Below, one piece after another: positions 1 to 7,710 of a stretch of DNA of 64,000 bases. The DNA is taken from positions 1-64,000 of the forward strand of contig ONDR01000003.1 in the NCBI GenBank assembly GCA_900316675.1. Reading direction: 5' to 3'. Source of the DNA: an uncultured Bacteroidales bacterium. GTDB lineage: Bacteria > Bacteroidota > Bacteroidia > Bacteroidales > UBA932. A program made the translations under genes and the position numbers. The notes below the pieces were generated by a model. It had not been told where the DNA came from. It saw only the letters and a program-made list of their open reading frames with translations, and searched no databases. The stretch's first letter is position 1. The number at the start of each line of letters is the position of its first letter.

Positions 1-80
1 AAAATCCATAAGAATAGTTAAGCAATCCTTGTGACAATTGCAAATGAAATAGGAAATGCGAACACTGAGTATCAGCTACT

Positions 81-124
81 TATGTACTTTGCTTGTTGTA
101 CATGTGCAACAAGCAAAGTATGTA
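81..124. repeat. Long near-perfect palindrome in the left-end intergenic region
   Basis: Bases 85-98 and 107-120 are perfect inverted repeats of 14 bp (arm TACTTTGCTTGTTG). The outer bases 81-84 and 121-124 continue the stem with G-T wobbles, and the inner bases leave a loop of four to eight. A second short palindrome (ATTGAT-A-ATCAAT) lies at 129-141. No T-run follows on either strand, so this is not a classic intrinsic terminator, although it lies just beyond the stop of the leftward DUF4294 gene. I see no gene in 1-174. It could be a transcript 3' end protector, a protein-binding site or the end of a mobile element. Confidence 0.6.
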
Positions 125-174
125 ACTAATTGATAATCAATCTAGGCTTTCTGGAAAAACCCTCGTGCAACAGC

Positions 175-882
175 CTATGGCTTCCGATTTACTTCGCTGC
201 TGGACTCCTGGATGGACGGCAGCCCGTACTTGTGCTTCAGCCCCAAGTCCGGAATGTCCGGAAGCTTGCCGAATATGGAGTAGTAGAAGCCTTCGAATTC
301 TCCGCGCTGCCACATCAGAACCAGTTCTTCAGTCTCGCGGTCAATGCCGTCAGGCTCGTATTTACGCTTGAGGTCTGCACCAAAGAGCTTGCCTACTCCT
401 TGCCAGAAACCCGCCGCCACACTGCTTTTGTAAAGCTTGATCAGGGTGTAGGGCGGCTGCCCGGTTTCGCGGTCTATCAGGCGAAGCATCAGCTGCCCCT
501 GGGACACGGTCATGTTGCGGATCCGTTTCTCGTAAGCCTTGAAGAGCTTTTTCTCTAACTTACTGACGTACACGTTCTTGCGGAAGGCACCCATATCCTT
601 GGCGTCGAAGGTGCTGTCCGTCTCTGACATTATTTCCTTTGCCAGAAGGGCGTAGGGATAAACCTTGCTGAAGTTATTTACAAGGCGATAGTACTTGCGC
701 CACTTGCTGCCCTTCTTCTTTCCTACATACACGTATGACGGGCGGATGTTATCGTAATACACGGTATCCCCGGCTTCAGTTACTACAAAGGGAAGGAAGC
801 CGCCGTTCTGCCCCCGGGCCTCGGTGCCCAGAAGCAGCGCTGCCACTATAACTGCCGTCAGATATGAAAGAAACTTTTTCAC
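175..882 (-). CDS. DUF4294 family exported protein
   Basis: A 235-residue protein beginning with a hydrophobic signal peptide (KKFLSYLTAVIVAALLLG) and continuing into a basic, helical domain (KYYRLVNNFSKVYPYA...) that matches the Bacteroidota-specific DUF4294 family. Its function is unknown. I chose the GTG at 880-882 as start because it sits directly in front of the signal peptide; upstream of it the open frame only reads through a GC-rich repeat. The GTG lies 4 bases after a TATTTTTG promoter box, so the transcript would be leaderless or nearly so. The gene is transcribed away from the ribosomal cluster and has no operon partner in the window. Confidence 0.8.
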   Translation of the reverse strand: MKKFLSYLTAVIVAALLLGTEARGQNGGFLPFVVTEAGDTVYYDNIRPSYVYVGKKKGSKWRKYYRLVNNFSKVYPYALLAKEIMSETDSTFDAKDMGAFRKNVYVSKLEKKLFKAYEKRIRNMTVSQGQLMLRLIDRETGQPPYTLIKLYKSSVAAGFWQGVGKLFGADLKRKYEPDGIDRETEELVLMWQRGEFEGFYYSIFGKLPDIPDLGLKHKYGLPSIQESSSEVNRKP

Positions 883-886
883 ATCG

Positions 887-894
887 CAAAAATA
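887..894 (-). promoter_or_regulatory. -7 promoter box of the DUF4294 gene
   Basis: On the minus strand TATTTTTG matches the Bacteroidota -7 consensus TAnnTTTG. It ends four bases before the GTG start. I could not identify a clear -33 element at the usual 19-base spacing. Confidence 0.5.
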
Positions 895-917
895 CAATAA
901 ATTCTTTGAATGTATAG

Positions 918-974
918 ATGCCCGGGCGTGGCCGGGCATGACACGTGTGGCGTGGCCGGGCATGACACGTGTGG
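918..974. repeat. REP-like GC-rich palindrome with 24-bp tandem duplication
   Basis: Bases 918-924 (ATGCCCG) and 933-939 (CGGGCAT) form a hairpin. The 24-bp unit at 927-950 is repeated exactly at 951-974. The unit contains GTCATGCCCGGCCAC on the minus strand, a core typical of short interspersed REP-like elements in many bacteria. It lies in the AT-rich intergenic region between the DUF4294 gene and the ribosomal cluster and is probably non-coding. Confidence 0.6.
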
Positions 975-1114
975 CAAGGCCGGCAATAGCATCAAATACC
1001 CTGTGTCGAAAATTCGCGGAAAAAGTTTTCAACAGGTTTTGTAAGTTACTGAAAAGTGAACATTTAGGTATAAAAAAGTTTTGTCCAAAATGTGTAAAAA
1101 TTATTGAAAAAATA

Positions 1115-1144
1115 TTTGCATTTCAGATATTTTTACTAACTTTG
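1115..1144 (+). promoter_or_regulatory. Promoter of the ribosomal-protein cluster
   Basis: TTTG at 1115-1118 and TAACTTTG at 1137-1144, separated by 18 bases, match the Bacteroidota primary promoter (TTTG-N19-TAnnTTTG). The first gene downstream is rplP at 1236, so transcription of the cluster appears to begin here with a leader of about 85 bases. Confidence 0.75.
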
Positions 1145-1153
1145 CAGTCCCAA

Positions 1154-1192
1154 AATTGAGGAGAACTCTGCCCAACCAGCTGATACTCAATT
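1154..1192 (+). promoter_or_regulatory. Hairpin in the rplP leader
   Basis: Bases 1154-1160 (AATTGAG) and 1186-1192 (CTCAATT) can pair across a 25-base loop in the untranslated leader of the ribosomal cluster. Ribosomal-protein operons are commonly autoregulated through leader structures. No known r-protein leader class is recognised here, so the role is inferred. Confidence 0.3.
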
Positions 1193-1235
1193 AGTTAGGG
1201 ATTTTTAGGAAAAATTTTTAAAAAGTAATACAGCA

Positions 1236-1655
1236 ATGTTACAACCTAAGAGAACAAAATTTAGAAGGGAACAGAAAGGCCGTATGAAAGGTATGGCCCA
1301 GAGGGGAAACCAGCTTGCGTTTGGTTCTTTCGGTATCAAAACCCTTGAAAATTGTTGGCTTACCGCACAGCAGATTGAGGCTGCGCGTCAGGCTATCTCC
1401 CGTAGGATGAACCGTGAAGGTCAGATCTGGATCAGGGTGTTCCCTACCAAGCCTTTCACCAAGAAACCTCTTTCAACCCGTATGGGTAAAGGTAAAGGTG
1501 ATCCTCAGGGCTTCGTATGTCCTATCACTCCCGGCCGTATCCTCTTTGAGGCAGAAGGCGTTTCCCTCGAGATTGCAAAAGAGGCAATGCGTCTTGCAGC
1601 CAATAAGCTCCCCGTAGCCACCAAGTTCGTGGTTCGCAGAGACTATGTTGAATAA
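1236..1655 (+). CDS. rplP: 50S ribosomal protein L16
   Basis: A 139-residue protein with the L16 opening ([19 protein letters not shown]) and the conserved [18 protein letters not shown] loop region. L16 binds 23S rRNA near the A site and is needed for late 50S assembly and tRNA accommodation. Length is normal for the family. It is the first gene of this cluster and has its own promoter. In most Bacteroidota rpsC lies immediately upstream; here the upstream neighbour is an unrelated gene on the other strand. Confidence 0.97.
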   Translation: MLQPKRTKFRREQKGRMKGMAQRGNQLAFGSFGIKTLENCWLTAQQIEAARQAISRRMNREGQIWIRVFPTKPFTKKPLSTRMGKGKGDPQGFVCPITPGRILFEAEGVSLEIAKEAMRLAANKLPVATKFVVRRDYVE

Positions 1656-1672
1656 TTAAATGGTAGAGAAAG

Positions 1673-1867
1673 ATGAAAATATCTGAAGTACGCGAGATGT
1701 CCGTTGCGGATCTTAAGGACCGCATTGCAGCAGAGAAGGCAAATCTTGATTCTATGAAGATCAATCACGCTATCTCTCCATTGGAGGACACATCCAAGTT
1801 TAAGAAGGCAAGAACTGACATCGCAAGGATGATGACCGTTCTGGCAGAAAAGGAAAAACAGAACTAA
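1673..1867 (+). CDS. rpmC: 50S ribosomal protein L29
   Basis: A 64-residue two-helix protein (MKISEVREMSVADLKDRI...), the standard size for L29. L29 sits beside the exit of the nascent-peptide tunnel next to L23, where targeting factors dock. It lies 17 bases after rplP and 11 bases before rpsQ, in the order conserved in bacteria. Confidence 0.95.
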   Translation: MKISEVREMSVADLKDRIAAEKANLDSMKINHAISPLEDTSKFKKARTDIARMMTVLAEKEKQN

Positions 1868-1878
1868 ATTGACGCCCT

Positions 1879-2133
1879 ATGGAAAGAAATCTTCGTAAGG
1901 AAAGAATAGGTGTGGTTGTCAGCAACAAGATGGACAAGACCATCATCGTGGCAGTAAAGACCAAAGAGAAACACCCTATTTACGGTAAGTTCATGAATAA
2001 GACCACCAAGTTCGTCGCTCAGGACGAGAAGAACGAGTGCAGCGAGGGAGATACCGTACGTATTATGGAAACCCGCCCTCTCAGCAAGACCAAGAGGTGG
2101 AGATTAGTAGAAATTGTAGAAAAAGTTAAATAA
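1879..2133 (+). CDS. rpsQ: 30S ribosomal protein S17
   Basis: An 84-residue OB-fold protein with the S17 features [19 protein letters not shown] and [17 protein letters not shown]17 binds the 5' domain of 16S rRNA early in 30S assembly. It is separated from rplN by only two bases, which suggests translational coupling. Confidence 0.96.
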   Translation: MERNLRKERIGVVVSNKMDKTIIVAVKTKEKHPIYGKFMNKTTKFVAQDEKNECSEGDTVRIMETRPLSKTKRWRLVEIVEKVK

Positions 2134-2135
2134 CG

Positions 2136-2501
2136 ATGATACAGCAGGAAACACGTTTACAGGTGGCAGACAACAGTGGTGCAAAGGAAGTTCTTTGTAT
2201 CCGTGTCCTGGGTGGTACCCACCACCGTTATGCAACAGTAGGCGACCAGATCGTCGTTGCAGTTAAGAGTGCTATCCCTGGCGGCGATGCCAAGAAGGGC
2301 AGCGTAACCAAGGCTGTGGTAGTACGTACCAAGAAAGAAATCCGCAGGCCGGACGGTTCTTACATCCGTTTCGACGACAACGCATGCGTTCTTCTGAACA
2401 ATGCAGGCGAGCTCCGTGGAACCCGTATCTTCGGACCCGTTGCAAGAGAGCTGCGTGATAAGTATATGAAAATTGTTTCACTGGCACCGGAGGTCCTCTA
2501 A
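2136..2501 (+). CDS. rplN: 50S ribosomal protein L14
   Basis: A 121-residue protein with the strongly conserved L14 start ([19 protein letters not shown]) and C-terminal [24 protein letters not shown]14 lies at the subunit interface, contributes to intersubunit bridges and is the docking site of the silencing factor RsfS. The length is standard. Confidence 0.97.
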   Translation: MIQQETRLQVADNSGAKEVLCIRVLGGTHHRYATVGDQIVVAVKSAIPGGDAKKGSVTKAVVVRTKKEIRRPDGSYIRFDDNACVLLNNAGELRGTRIFGPVARELRDKYMKIVSLAPEVL

Positions 2502-2513
2502 TTTATAAGAAGT

Positions 2514-2831
2514 ATGAAAAAGTTCAACGTAAAGAAAGGCGACACCGTGTTTGTAAACGCAGGTAACGACAAAGGCAAGACCGGTAAGGTTCTTGAGGTC
2601 ATCAAAGACAAAGATCGCGTTATCGTAGAAGGTGTCAATATCGTAAGCAAGCATACCAAGCCCAATGCAAAGACTCCCCAGGGTGGCATTGTTAAGCAGG
2701 AGGCTTCAATTCACATTTCCAACGTACAGCTGCTGGACCCCGTTAAGAACGTTCCTACCCGCGTAGGTCACAAGGTTGTTGACGGCAAGAAGATCCGCTA
2801 TGCTAAAAAATCAGGAGAGGAGATCAAGTAA
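2514..2831 (+). CDS. rplX: 50S ribosomal protein L24
   Basis: A 105-residue protein with an N-terminal KOW motif ([20 protein letters not shown]) and the family hallmark [16 protein letters not shown]24 is an assembly initiator that binds the 5' domain of 23S rRNA. It lies 12 bases after rplN and 2 bases before rplE. Confidence 0.96.
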   Translation: MKKFNVKKGDTVFVNAGNDKGKTGKVLEVIKDKDRVIVEGVNIVSKHTKPNAKTPQGGIVKQEASIHISNVQLLDPVKNVPTRVGHKVVDGKKIRYAKKSGEEIK

Positions 2832-2833
2832 TT

Positions 2834-3433
2834 ATGGCAAAGAAGAAAGAAGCACCCGTAGAGGTTGTTGCATTGCCCAAGGGCTATGTACCTACCCTTA
2901 AGAAGGTATACAAAGAGGAGATCGTTCCTGCTCTCGTAAAGCAGTTCTCCTACACTACCGTAATGCAGGTTCCTAAGCTCGTCAAGATCACCATCAACGA
3001 AGGTGTAGGCGACGCTACCCAGGACAAGAAGCTTGTAGAGGAAGCAGCAGAAGAGCTCGCACTCATCGCCGGCCAGAAAGCTGTCATCACTTCTTCTAAG
3101 AAGGACGTATCAAACTTCAAACTCCGTAAGGGCATGCCCATCGGAACTAAGGTTACCCTCCGTAACGTCAAGATGTACGAGTTCCTTGAGAAGCTCATCC
3201 GCGTTTCTCTCCCTCGTATCCGTGACTTCAACGGTATCGCAGAGAAGCTCGACGGCCGTGGAAACTACACCCTCGGTCTTAAAGAGCAGATCATCTTCCC
3301 TGAGATCGATATGGACAAGAACCCTAAGATCCACGGAATGGAGATCACTTTCGTAACAACAGCCAAGACCGACGAAGAAGCTTACGCTCTTCTCAAAGCA
3401 TTCGGTCTGCCTTTCAAGAAACATAACAACTAA
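2834..3433 (+). CDS. rplE: 50S ribosomal protein L5
   Basis: A 199-residue protein. The L5 core begins near residue 22 ([17 protein letters not shown]) and includes the family segments [21 protein letters not shown] and [22 protein letters not shown]5 binds 5S rRNA with L18 and touches the P-site tRNA. It is about 15 to 20 residues longer than typical L5 because of a lysine-rich N-terminal extension ([17 protein letters not shown]). An in-frame purine-rich ribosome-binding site (GGAGAGGAG) precedes the ATG. Confidence 0.96.
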   Translation: MAKKKEAPVEVVALPKGYVPTLKKVYKEEIVPALVKQFSYTTVMQVPKLVKITINEGVGDATQDKKLVEEAAEELALIAGQKAVITSSKKDVSNFKLRKGMPIGTKVTLRNVKMYEFLEKLIRVSLPRIRDFNGIAEKLDGRGNYTLGLKEQIIFPEIDMDKNPKIHGMEITFVTTAKTDEEAYALLKAFGLPFKKHNN

Positions 3434-3444
3434 AAAGGAAAGAA

Positions 3445-3714
3445 ATGGCAAAGGAATCAATGAAAGCCCGCGAGGTAAAACGCGCGAAGTTAGTTGCCAA
3501 GTACGCAGAGAAAAGAAAGGCTCTGAAAGAGGCTGGTGACTGGGTTGCTCTTGACAAGCTTCCCAAGAACAGCTCTTACATCCGTCTGCACAACCGCTGC
3601 AGCCTTACCGGTCGTCCGAAGGGTTACATGCGCGCATTCGGTCTCAGCCGTATCCAGTTCCGCGAGATGGCTGCAAACGGCCTGATCCCCGGCGTTAAGA
3701 AGGCTAGCTGGTAA
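3445..3714 (+). CDS. rpsN: 30S ribosomal protein S14, zinc-free form
   Basis: An 89-residue S14 of the long type without the two CXXC zinc motifs; only one cysteine is present, in [21 protein letters not shown]14 binds the 3' major domain of 16S rRNA in the 30S head. It follows rplE by 11 bases. The gap to rpsH (89 bases) is the largest within the cluster and contains two hairpins. Confidence 0.96.
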   Translation: MAKESMKAREVKRAKLVAKYAEKRKALKEAGDWVALDKLPKNSSYIRLHNRCSLTGRPKGYMRAFGLSRIQFREMAANGLIPGVKKASW

Positions 3715-3720
3715 AAACAA

Positions 3721-3783
3721 GCCTCGTGAGGAGGCATACAATATTATATTATTAACAATCGGATATCGGGCGGCCACGCCGCC
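3721..3783 (+). promoter_or_regulatory. Two hairpins between rpsN and rpsH
   Basis: Hairpin 1 pairs 3721-3725 (GCCTC) with 3731-3735 (GAGGC). Hairpin 2 pairs 3769-3774 (GGCGGC) with 3778-3783 (GCCGCC). They are separated by an AT-rich stretch. Neither is followed by a T-run, so read-through is expected. S8 is the autoregulator of the spc operon in E. coli, which makes a regulatory site in front of its own gene plausible, but this is inference. Confidence 0.4.
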
Positions 3784-3803
3784 GGTCCACAAAAGACAAA
3801 ACA

Positions 3804-4199
3804 ATGACTGATCCAATTGCAGATTATCTGACAAGAATCCGTAACGCTTACCGTGCCGGTAAGAAGGTCGTTGAGATCCCTTCTTCTAAACTGAAGGTTT
3901 CCATCACCAAGATTCTTATGGAGAAGGGTTACATCCTTAGCTACAAGGTAGTAGAAGGTGAGCCTTTCAACACTATCAAAATCGCTCTTAAGTATCACCC
4001 TCAGACCAAGGTTGCTGCCATCAAGGGTATCGACCGCATCTCTAAGCCCGGTCTTAGGCAGTACGTAGACGTTGACAGCATGCCCCGCGTTCTTAACGGT
4101 CTGGGTATCGCTATCCTCACTACTTCAAAGGGCGTCATCACTGACAAAGAGGCTCGCGAGCTTAACGTTGGCGGTGAGGTATTATGCTATGTCTATTAA
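3804..4199 (+). CDS. rpsH: 30S ribosomal protein S8
   Basis: A 131-residue protein with the S8 start ([19 protein letters not shown]) and C-terminal STSKGV-type signature ([28 protein letters not shown]). S8 is a primary binder of the 16S rRNA central domain. In E. coli it also represses the spc operon mRNA. It is preceded by an unusually long, structured spacer. Confidence 0.97.
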   Translation: MTDPIADYLTRIRNAYRAGKKVVEIPSSKLKVSITKILMEKGYILSYKVVEGEPFNTIKIALKYHPQTKVAAIKGIDRISKPGLRQYVDVDSMPRVLNGLGIAILTTSKGVITDKEARELNVGGEVLCYVY

Positions 4200-4216
4200 T
4201 TTAAACTGAAAAGACA

Positions 4217-4777
4217 ATGTCAAGAATAGGAAAATTGCCTGTAAGCCTTCCGGAGAAAGTGAGCGTTGAACTGCTTGCCGGAAACGTTGTTAAGGTTAAA
4301 GGCCCCCTTGGTGAGCTCAGCCAGAAGGTTGATCCGGATATCACCGTCACCATCGAGGACAATCAGATCAAATTCACCCGTCCCACCGACCAGCCTCGCC
4401 ATCGTTCAATGCACGGTCTCTATCGCGCACTTGTTCACAACATGGTAGTTGGCGTTTCTACCGGTTTCGAGAAGAAGCAGGAACTTGTAGGTGTAGGTTA
4501 CCGCGTAGATGTTCAGGGCCAGCTCCTGACCTTCGCTCTCGGTTACTCTCATGACATCCAGCTCCTCCTCCCCGCAGAGATCAAGGCAGAAGCCGCTCAG
4601 GTAAAGAAAGGTGAGAACCCCGTTCTCATTCTCAGAAGCTATGACAAACAGCTCCTGGGCCAGGTAGCAGCCAAGATCCGTTCATTCCGCAAGCCTGAAC
4701 CTTATAAGGGCAAGGGTATCAAGTTCGTCGGCGAGCAGCTTCGTCGCAAGGCCGGCAAATCAGCATCTGCTAAATAA
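4217..4777 (+). CDS. rplF: 50S ribosomal protein L6
   Basis: A 186-residue protein made of two repeated L6 domains, starting MSRIGKLPVSLPEKVSV and carrying the C-terminal signature EPYKGKGIKFVGEQLRRKAGKS. L6 lies near the factor-binding site and sarcin-ricin loop. It follows rpsH by 17 bases. Confidence 0.97.
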   Translation: MSRIGKLPVSLPEKVSVELLAGNVVKVKGPLGELSQKVDPDITVTIEDNQIKFTRPTDQPRHRSMHGLYRALVHNMVVGVSTGFEKKQELVGVGYRVDVQGQLLTFALGYSHDIQLLLPAEIKAEAAQVKKGENPVLILRSYDKQLLGQVAAKIRSFRKPEPYKGKGIKFVGEQLRRKAGKSASAK

Positions 4778-4793
4778 TTAGGAGGACAGAATT

Positions 4794-5156
4794 ATGGCAT
4801 TGAGTAAAATCGCAAGAAGAAAGAGAATACATTTCCGTATTCGCAAGCACGTCAACGGTACTGCTGAAAGGCCTAGACTCGTCGTCTTCAGAAGCAACAA
4901 GCAGATCTATGTGCAGGTTGTTAACGACCTTGAGGGTGTAACTCTCGTAGCCGCAGCTTCCAACGATAAGGAACTTGCTGCACAGTGCAAAGGCAAAGCT
5001 GGCAAAGAGGCCGCTGCTATCGTAGGCAAGGCTATCGCCGAGCGCGCACTTGCAAAAGGCATCGCTGAGGTTTCATTCGACCGTGGAGGTTATCTCTATC
5101 ACGGTAGGGTTCAAAGTTTGGCAGACGCTGCCCGTGAAGGCGGCCTTAAATTCTAA
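4794..5156 (+). CDS. rplR: 50S ribosomal protein L18
   Basis: A 120-residue protein with a basic N-terminus ([19 protein letters not shown]) and the family end [27 protein letters not shown]18 binds 5S rRNA with L5. An AGGAGG sequence lies 10 bases upstream of the ATG. That is a full Shine-Dalgarno match, uncommon for Bacteroidota genes. Confidence 0.97.
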   Translation: MALSKIARRKRIHFRIRKHVNGTAERPRLVVFRSNKQIYVQVVNDLEGVTLVAAASNDKELAAQCKGKAGKEAAAIVGKAIAERALAKGIAEVSFDRGGYLYHGRVQSLADAAREGGLKF

Positions 5157-5164
5157 TCGGGACT

Positions 5165-5683
5165 ATGGCAAATATGAATGTAAAAAGAGTAAAGACTTCA
5201 GATCTTGAACTTAAAGATCGTCTGGTCGCCATCAACAGGGTAACCAAGGTTACCAAGGGTGGTCGTCACTTCCGCTTCGCAGCCATCGTTGTAGTTGGCG
5301 ACGAAAACGGTGTCGTAGGTTATGGTCTCGGTAAGGCCAACGAAGTAACCGCAGCTATCCAGAAGGGTATCGAGGACGCAAAGAAGAACCTCGTTAAGGT
5401 TCCCGTTATCGGTAAGACCATTCCCCACGAGCAGGTTGCTAAGTTCGGTGGCGCAGAGGTATTCATGAAACCCGCAGCTCCCGGTACCGGTGTTAAGGCC
5501 GGCGGTGCAATGCGTGCAGTATTCGAGTCTGTAGGTATTCAGAACGTGCTCGCAAAGAGCAAGGGTTCTTCCAACCCTCACAACCTCGTGAAGGCTACTG
5601 TAGAGGCTCTCACCCAGATGAGGGACGCTTACACCGTAGCAGGTCTCCGCGGTATCCCTATGACCAAGGTTTTTAACGGATAA
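5165..5683 (+). CDS. rpsE: 30S ribosomal protein S5
   Basis: A 172-residue protein with the double-stranded-RNA-binding-like N-domain ([20 protein letters not shown]) and the C-terminal ribosomal fold. S5 contributes to decoding accuracy and to the mRNA entry tunnel. It begins 8 bases after rplR. Length is usual for the phylum. Confidence 0.97.
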   Translation: MANMNVKRVKTSDLELKDRLVAINRVTKVTKGGRHFRFAAIVVVGDENGVVGYGLGKANEVTAAIQKGIEDAKKNLVKVPVIGKTIPHEQVAKFGGAEVFMKPAAPGTGVKAGGAMRAVFESVGIQNVLAKSKGSSNPHNLVKATVEALTQMRDAYTVAGLRGIPMTKVFNG

Positions 5684-5695
5684 GGAGAATAAGCT

Positions 5696-5875
5696 ATGGC
5701 AAAATACAGAATTACACAGGTTATCAGCAAGAACGGCGAAACCAAGAGGCAGAAAGCCAATCTTCTTTCGCTGGGTATTCACAGGATGCACCAGACCGTA
5801 GAGGTTGAAAAGACTCCTATTACCACCGGTATGCTGGAGAAGGTACGTCACCTTGTGAAAGTTGAAGAAATCTAA
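5696..5875 (+). CDS. rpmD: 50S ribosomal protein L30
   Basis: A 59-residue protein read directly from the sequence between rpsE and rplO: MAKYRITQVISKNGE start and LGIHRMHQTVEVEKTP core, the L30 signature region. L30 is a small non-essential protein of the 50S subunit. AAGGAG stands 10 bases before the start codon. Position and size are as expected for L30. Confidence 0.95.
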   Translation: MAKYRITQVISKNGETKRQKANLLSLGIHRMHQTVEVEKTPITTGMLEKVRHLVKVEEI

Positions 5876-5892
5876 TTTGGGAGGATCTAGAT

Positions 5893-6345
5893 ATGAATTT
5901 GAACAACATCAAACCCTGCAAGGGTTCTACTCACAACTCCAAGAGGCTTGGTCGCGGACAGGGCTCCGGTAAAGGCGGCACTTCCACCCGTGGTACCAAG
6001 GGTGCTCAGGCTCGTGCAGGATATGAGCATAAGATCGGCTTCGAAGGCGGTCAGATGCCTATCCAGAGGAGACTTCCCAAGTTTGGTTTCAAGAACCCTA
6101 CAAGGGTAGAGTACAAAGCCGTTAACGTAGCAGACCTTCAGGCTCTTTATGAGGCTACCGGTATCGACAAGATCACTCTTGACGTTATCGTAGAGGCAGG
6201 TCTCGCTCCCGTTAAGGAACTCGTTAAGGTTCTGGGTAACGGTGAACTCAAAGCAAAGCTCGAAGTTTCCGCCGATGCATTCTCCAAGTCAGCCATCGCT
6301 AAGATTGAGGCTGCTGGTGGCAAGGCAATCATAGTTGAAGAGTAA
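5893..6345 (+). CDS. rplO: 50S ribosomal protein L15
   Basis: A 150-residue protein with the glycine-rich N-terminus of L15 (GSTHNSKRLGRGQGSGKGG) and the IQRRLPKFGFKN segment. L15 joins late in 50S assembly and its extended tail reaches into 23S rRNA. GGGAGG precedes the start. It is followed by secY after two bases, the normal bacterial order. Confidence 0.97.
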   Translation: MNLNNIKPCKGSTHNSKRLGRGQGSGKGGTSTRGTKGAQARAGYEHKIGFEGGQMPIQRRLPKFGFKNPTRVEYKAVNVADLQALYEATGIDKITLDVIVEAGLAPVKELVKVLGNGELKAKLEVSADAFSKSAIAKIEAAGGKAIIVEE

Positions 6346-6347
6346 AG

Positions 6348-7691
6348 ATGAAGAAATTTATCGAGACAATTCAAAACATCTTCAAGATTGAGGAGTTGAA
6401 GAAGAGGATAGTTTATACTGTCCTCCTCATCCTCGTTTACCGAATCGGCTGCTTCGTCGTACTTCCTGGTATTGACGCAGCCGCTCTGGCTACCTCCGAT
6501 CTTGCAAAGAACTCTCAGGAAGGTCTTGTAGGCCTTCTGAACATGTTCTCCGGCGGTGCATTCGGTAACGCTTCAATCTTCGCACTGGGTGTGATGCCTT
6601 ACATCTCGGCGTCCATCGTCATCCAGCTTCTGGGCATGTTCGTTCCTTACTTCCGCAAACTGCAGATGGAAGGAGAGAGCGGCCGCAGGAAGATCAATCA
6701 GCTTACCCGCTACCTGACCATTGCAATTCTTGCAATCCAGGGCCCTGCTTACATGGCACAGGTTCACAACCAGGTGGGTGGTAACGCTATTCTCGCAATC
6801 AACCAGCTCGGATGGTCAGTATTCACATTCAACCTTGTTTCTACCATCGTCCTGATGGCCGGTTCAATGTTCGTAATGTGGCTCGGTGAGCGCATCACAG
6901 ACCGCGGTATCGGTAACGGTATTTCACTCATCATTATGATTGGTATCGTAGCCCGTCTGCCGTTTGCATTGTTCTCAGAGATCGCAACCAAGCTTACTGC
7001 AACCAACGGTGGCCTTATCTTCGTAATCGTAGAACTGGTAGTTCTCTTCTTCGTCTTCATTGCAGCAATCGCTCTTGTACAGGCAGTAAGAAGGGTTCCC
7101 GTTCAGTACGCAAGAAGAGTTATCGGCAACAAACAGTACGGTGGTGTCCGTCAGTACATTCCGCTTAGAATCAATTCGGCAGGAGTTATGCCTATCATCT
7201 TTGCACAGATGCTCATGCTCTTCCCGATTATCTTCTCTAAGTGGGACGCTACCCGCGGACTTGCAGCAACTCTTGGCAACTATCAGGGTTTCTGGTATAA
7301 CTTTATATTCGGACTTCTTGTCGTTATCTTCACTTATTTCTACACTGCCGTAACCATCAACCCTACGATGATGGCAGAGGATATGAAGAAAAACGGCGGA
7401 TTCATTCCTGGAGTTAAGCCCGGAAAGGCAACCAAGGATTATCTTGACACTATTATGTCAAGGGTAACCCTCCCCGGTTCAATCTTCCTGGCTATCATCG
7501 CCATTCTTCCTGCAATGGCAATGATTCTTGGTGTGACCAACCAGTTTGCAAGCTTCTACGGTGGTACTTCACTGCTGATCCTTGTAGGCGTTGTTCTTGA
7601 CACCCTCCAGCAGATTGACAGTTACCTGCTTATGCGTCATTACGACGGTCTTATGAAGACCGGTCGTCTGAGCGGCAGAATGGGTATGTAA
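6348..7691 (+). CDS. secY: Protein translocase subunit SecY
   Basis: A 447-residue inner-membrane protein with ten predicted membrane helices. It forms the conducting channel of the SecYEG translocon. It carries the early segment YRIGCFVVLPGIDA, the plug region with GLLNMFSGGAFGNAS, and the cytosolic loop VQAVRRVPVQYARR. Length matches the family. It starts two bases after rplO and is followed by map. Its partner SecG is encoded at 28539-28904. Confidence 0.97.
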   Translation: MKKFIETIQNIFKIEELKKRIVYTVLLILVYRIGCFVVLPGIDAAALATSDLAKNSQEGLVGLLNMFSGGAFGNASIFALGVMPYISASIVIQLLGMFVPYFRKLQMEGESGRRKINQLTRYLTIAILAIQGPAYMAQVHNQVGGNAILAINQLGWSVFTFNLVSTIVLMAGSMFVMWLGERITDRGIGNGISLIIMIGIVARLPFALFSEIATKLTATNGGLIFVIVELVVLFFVFIAAIALVQAVRRVPVQYARRVIGNKQYGGVRQYIPLRINSAGVMPIIFAQMLMLFPIIFSKWDATRGLAATLGNYQGFWYNFIFGLLVVIFTYFYTAVTINPTMMAEDMKKNGGFIPGVKPGKATKDYLDTIMSRVTLPGSIFLAIIAILPAMAMILGVTNQFASFYGGTSLLILVGVVLDTLQQIDSYLLMRHYDGLMKTGRLSGRMGM

Positions 7692-7710
7692 TTTTGATGG
7701 TAGAAGGAAG

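Noticed and set aside
918..974. CRISPR-like repeat
   Set aside because: Only two adjacent copies without spacers; it is a tandem duplication of a REP-like sequence.
824..1159. Plus-strand gene before rplP
   Set aside because: It reads through the GC-rich repeat and the promoter and ends just before the leader; no RBS or homology. No remnant of rpsC is present either.
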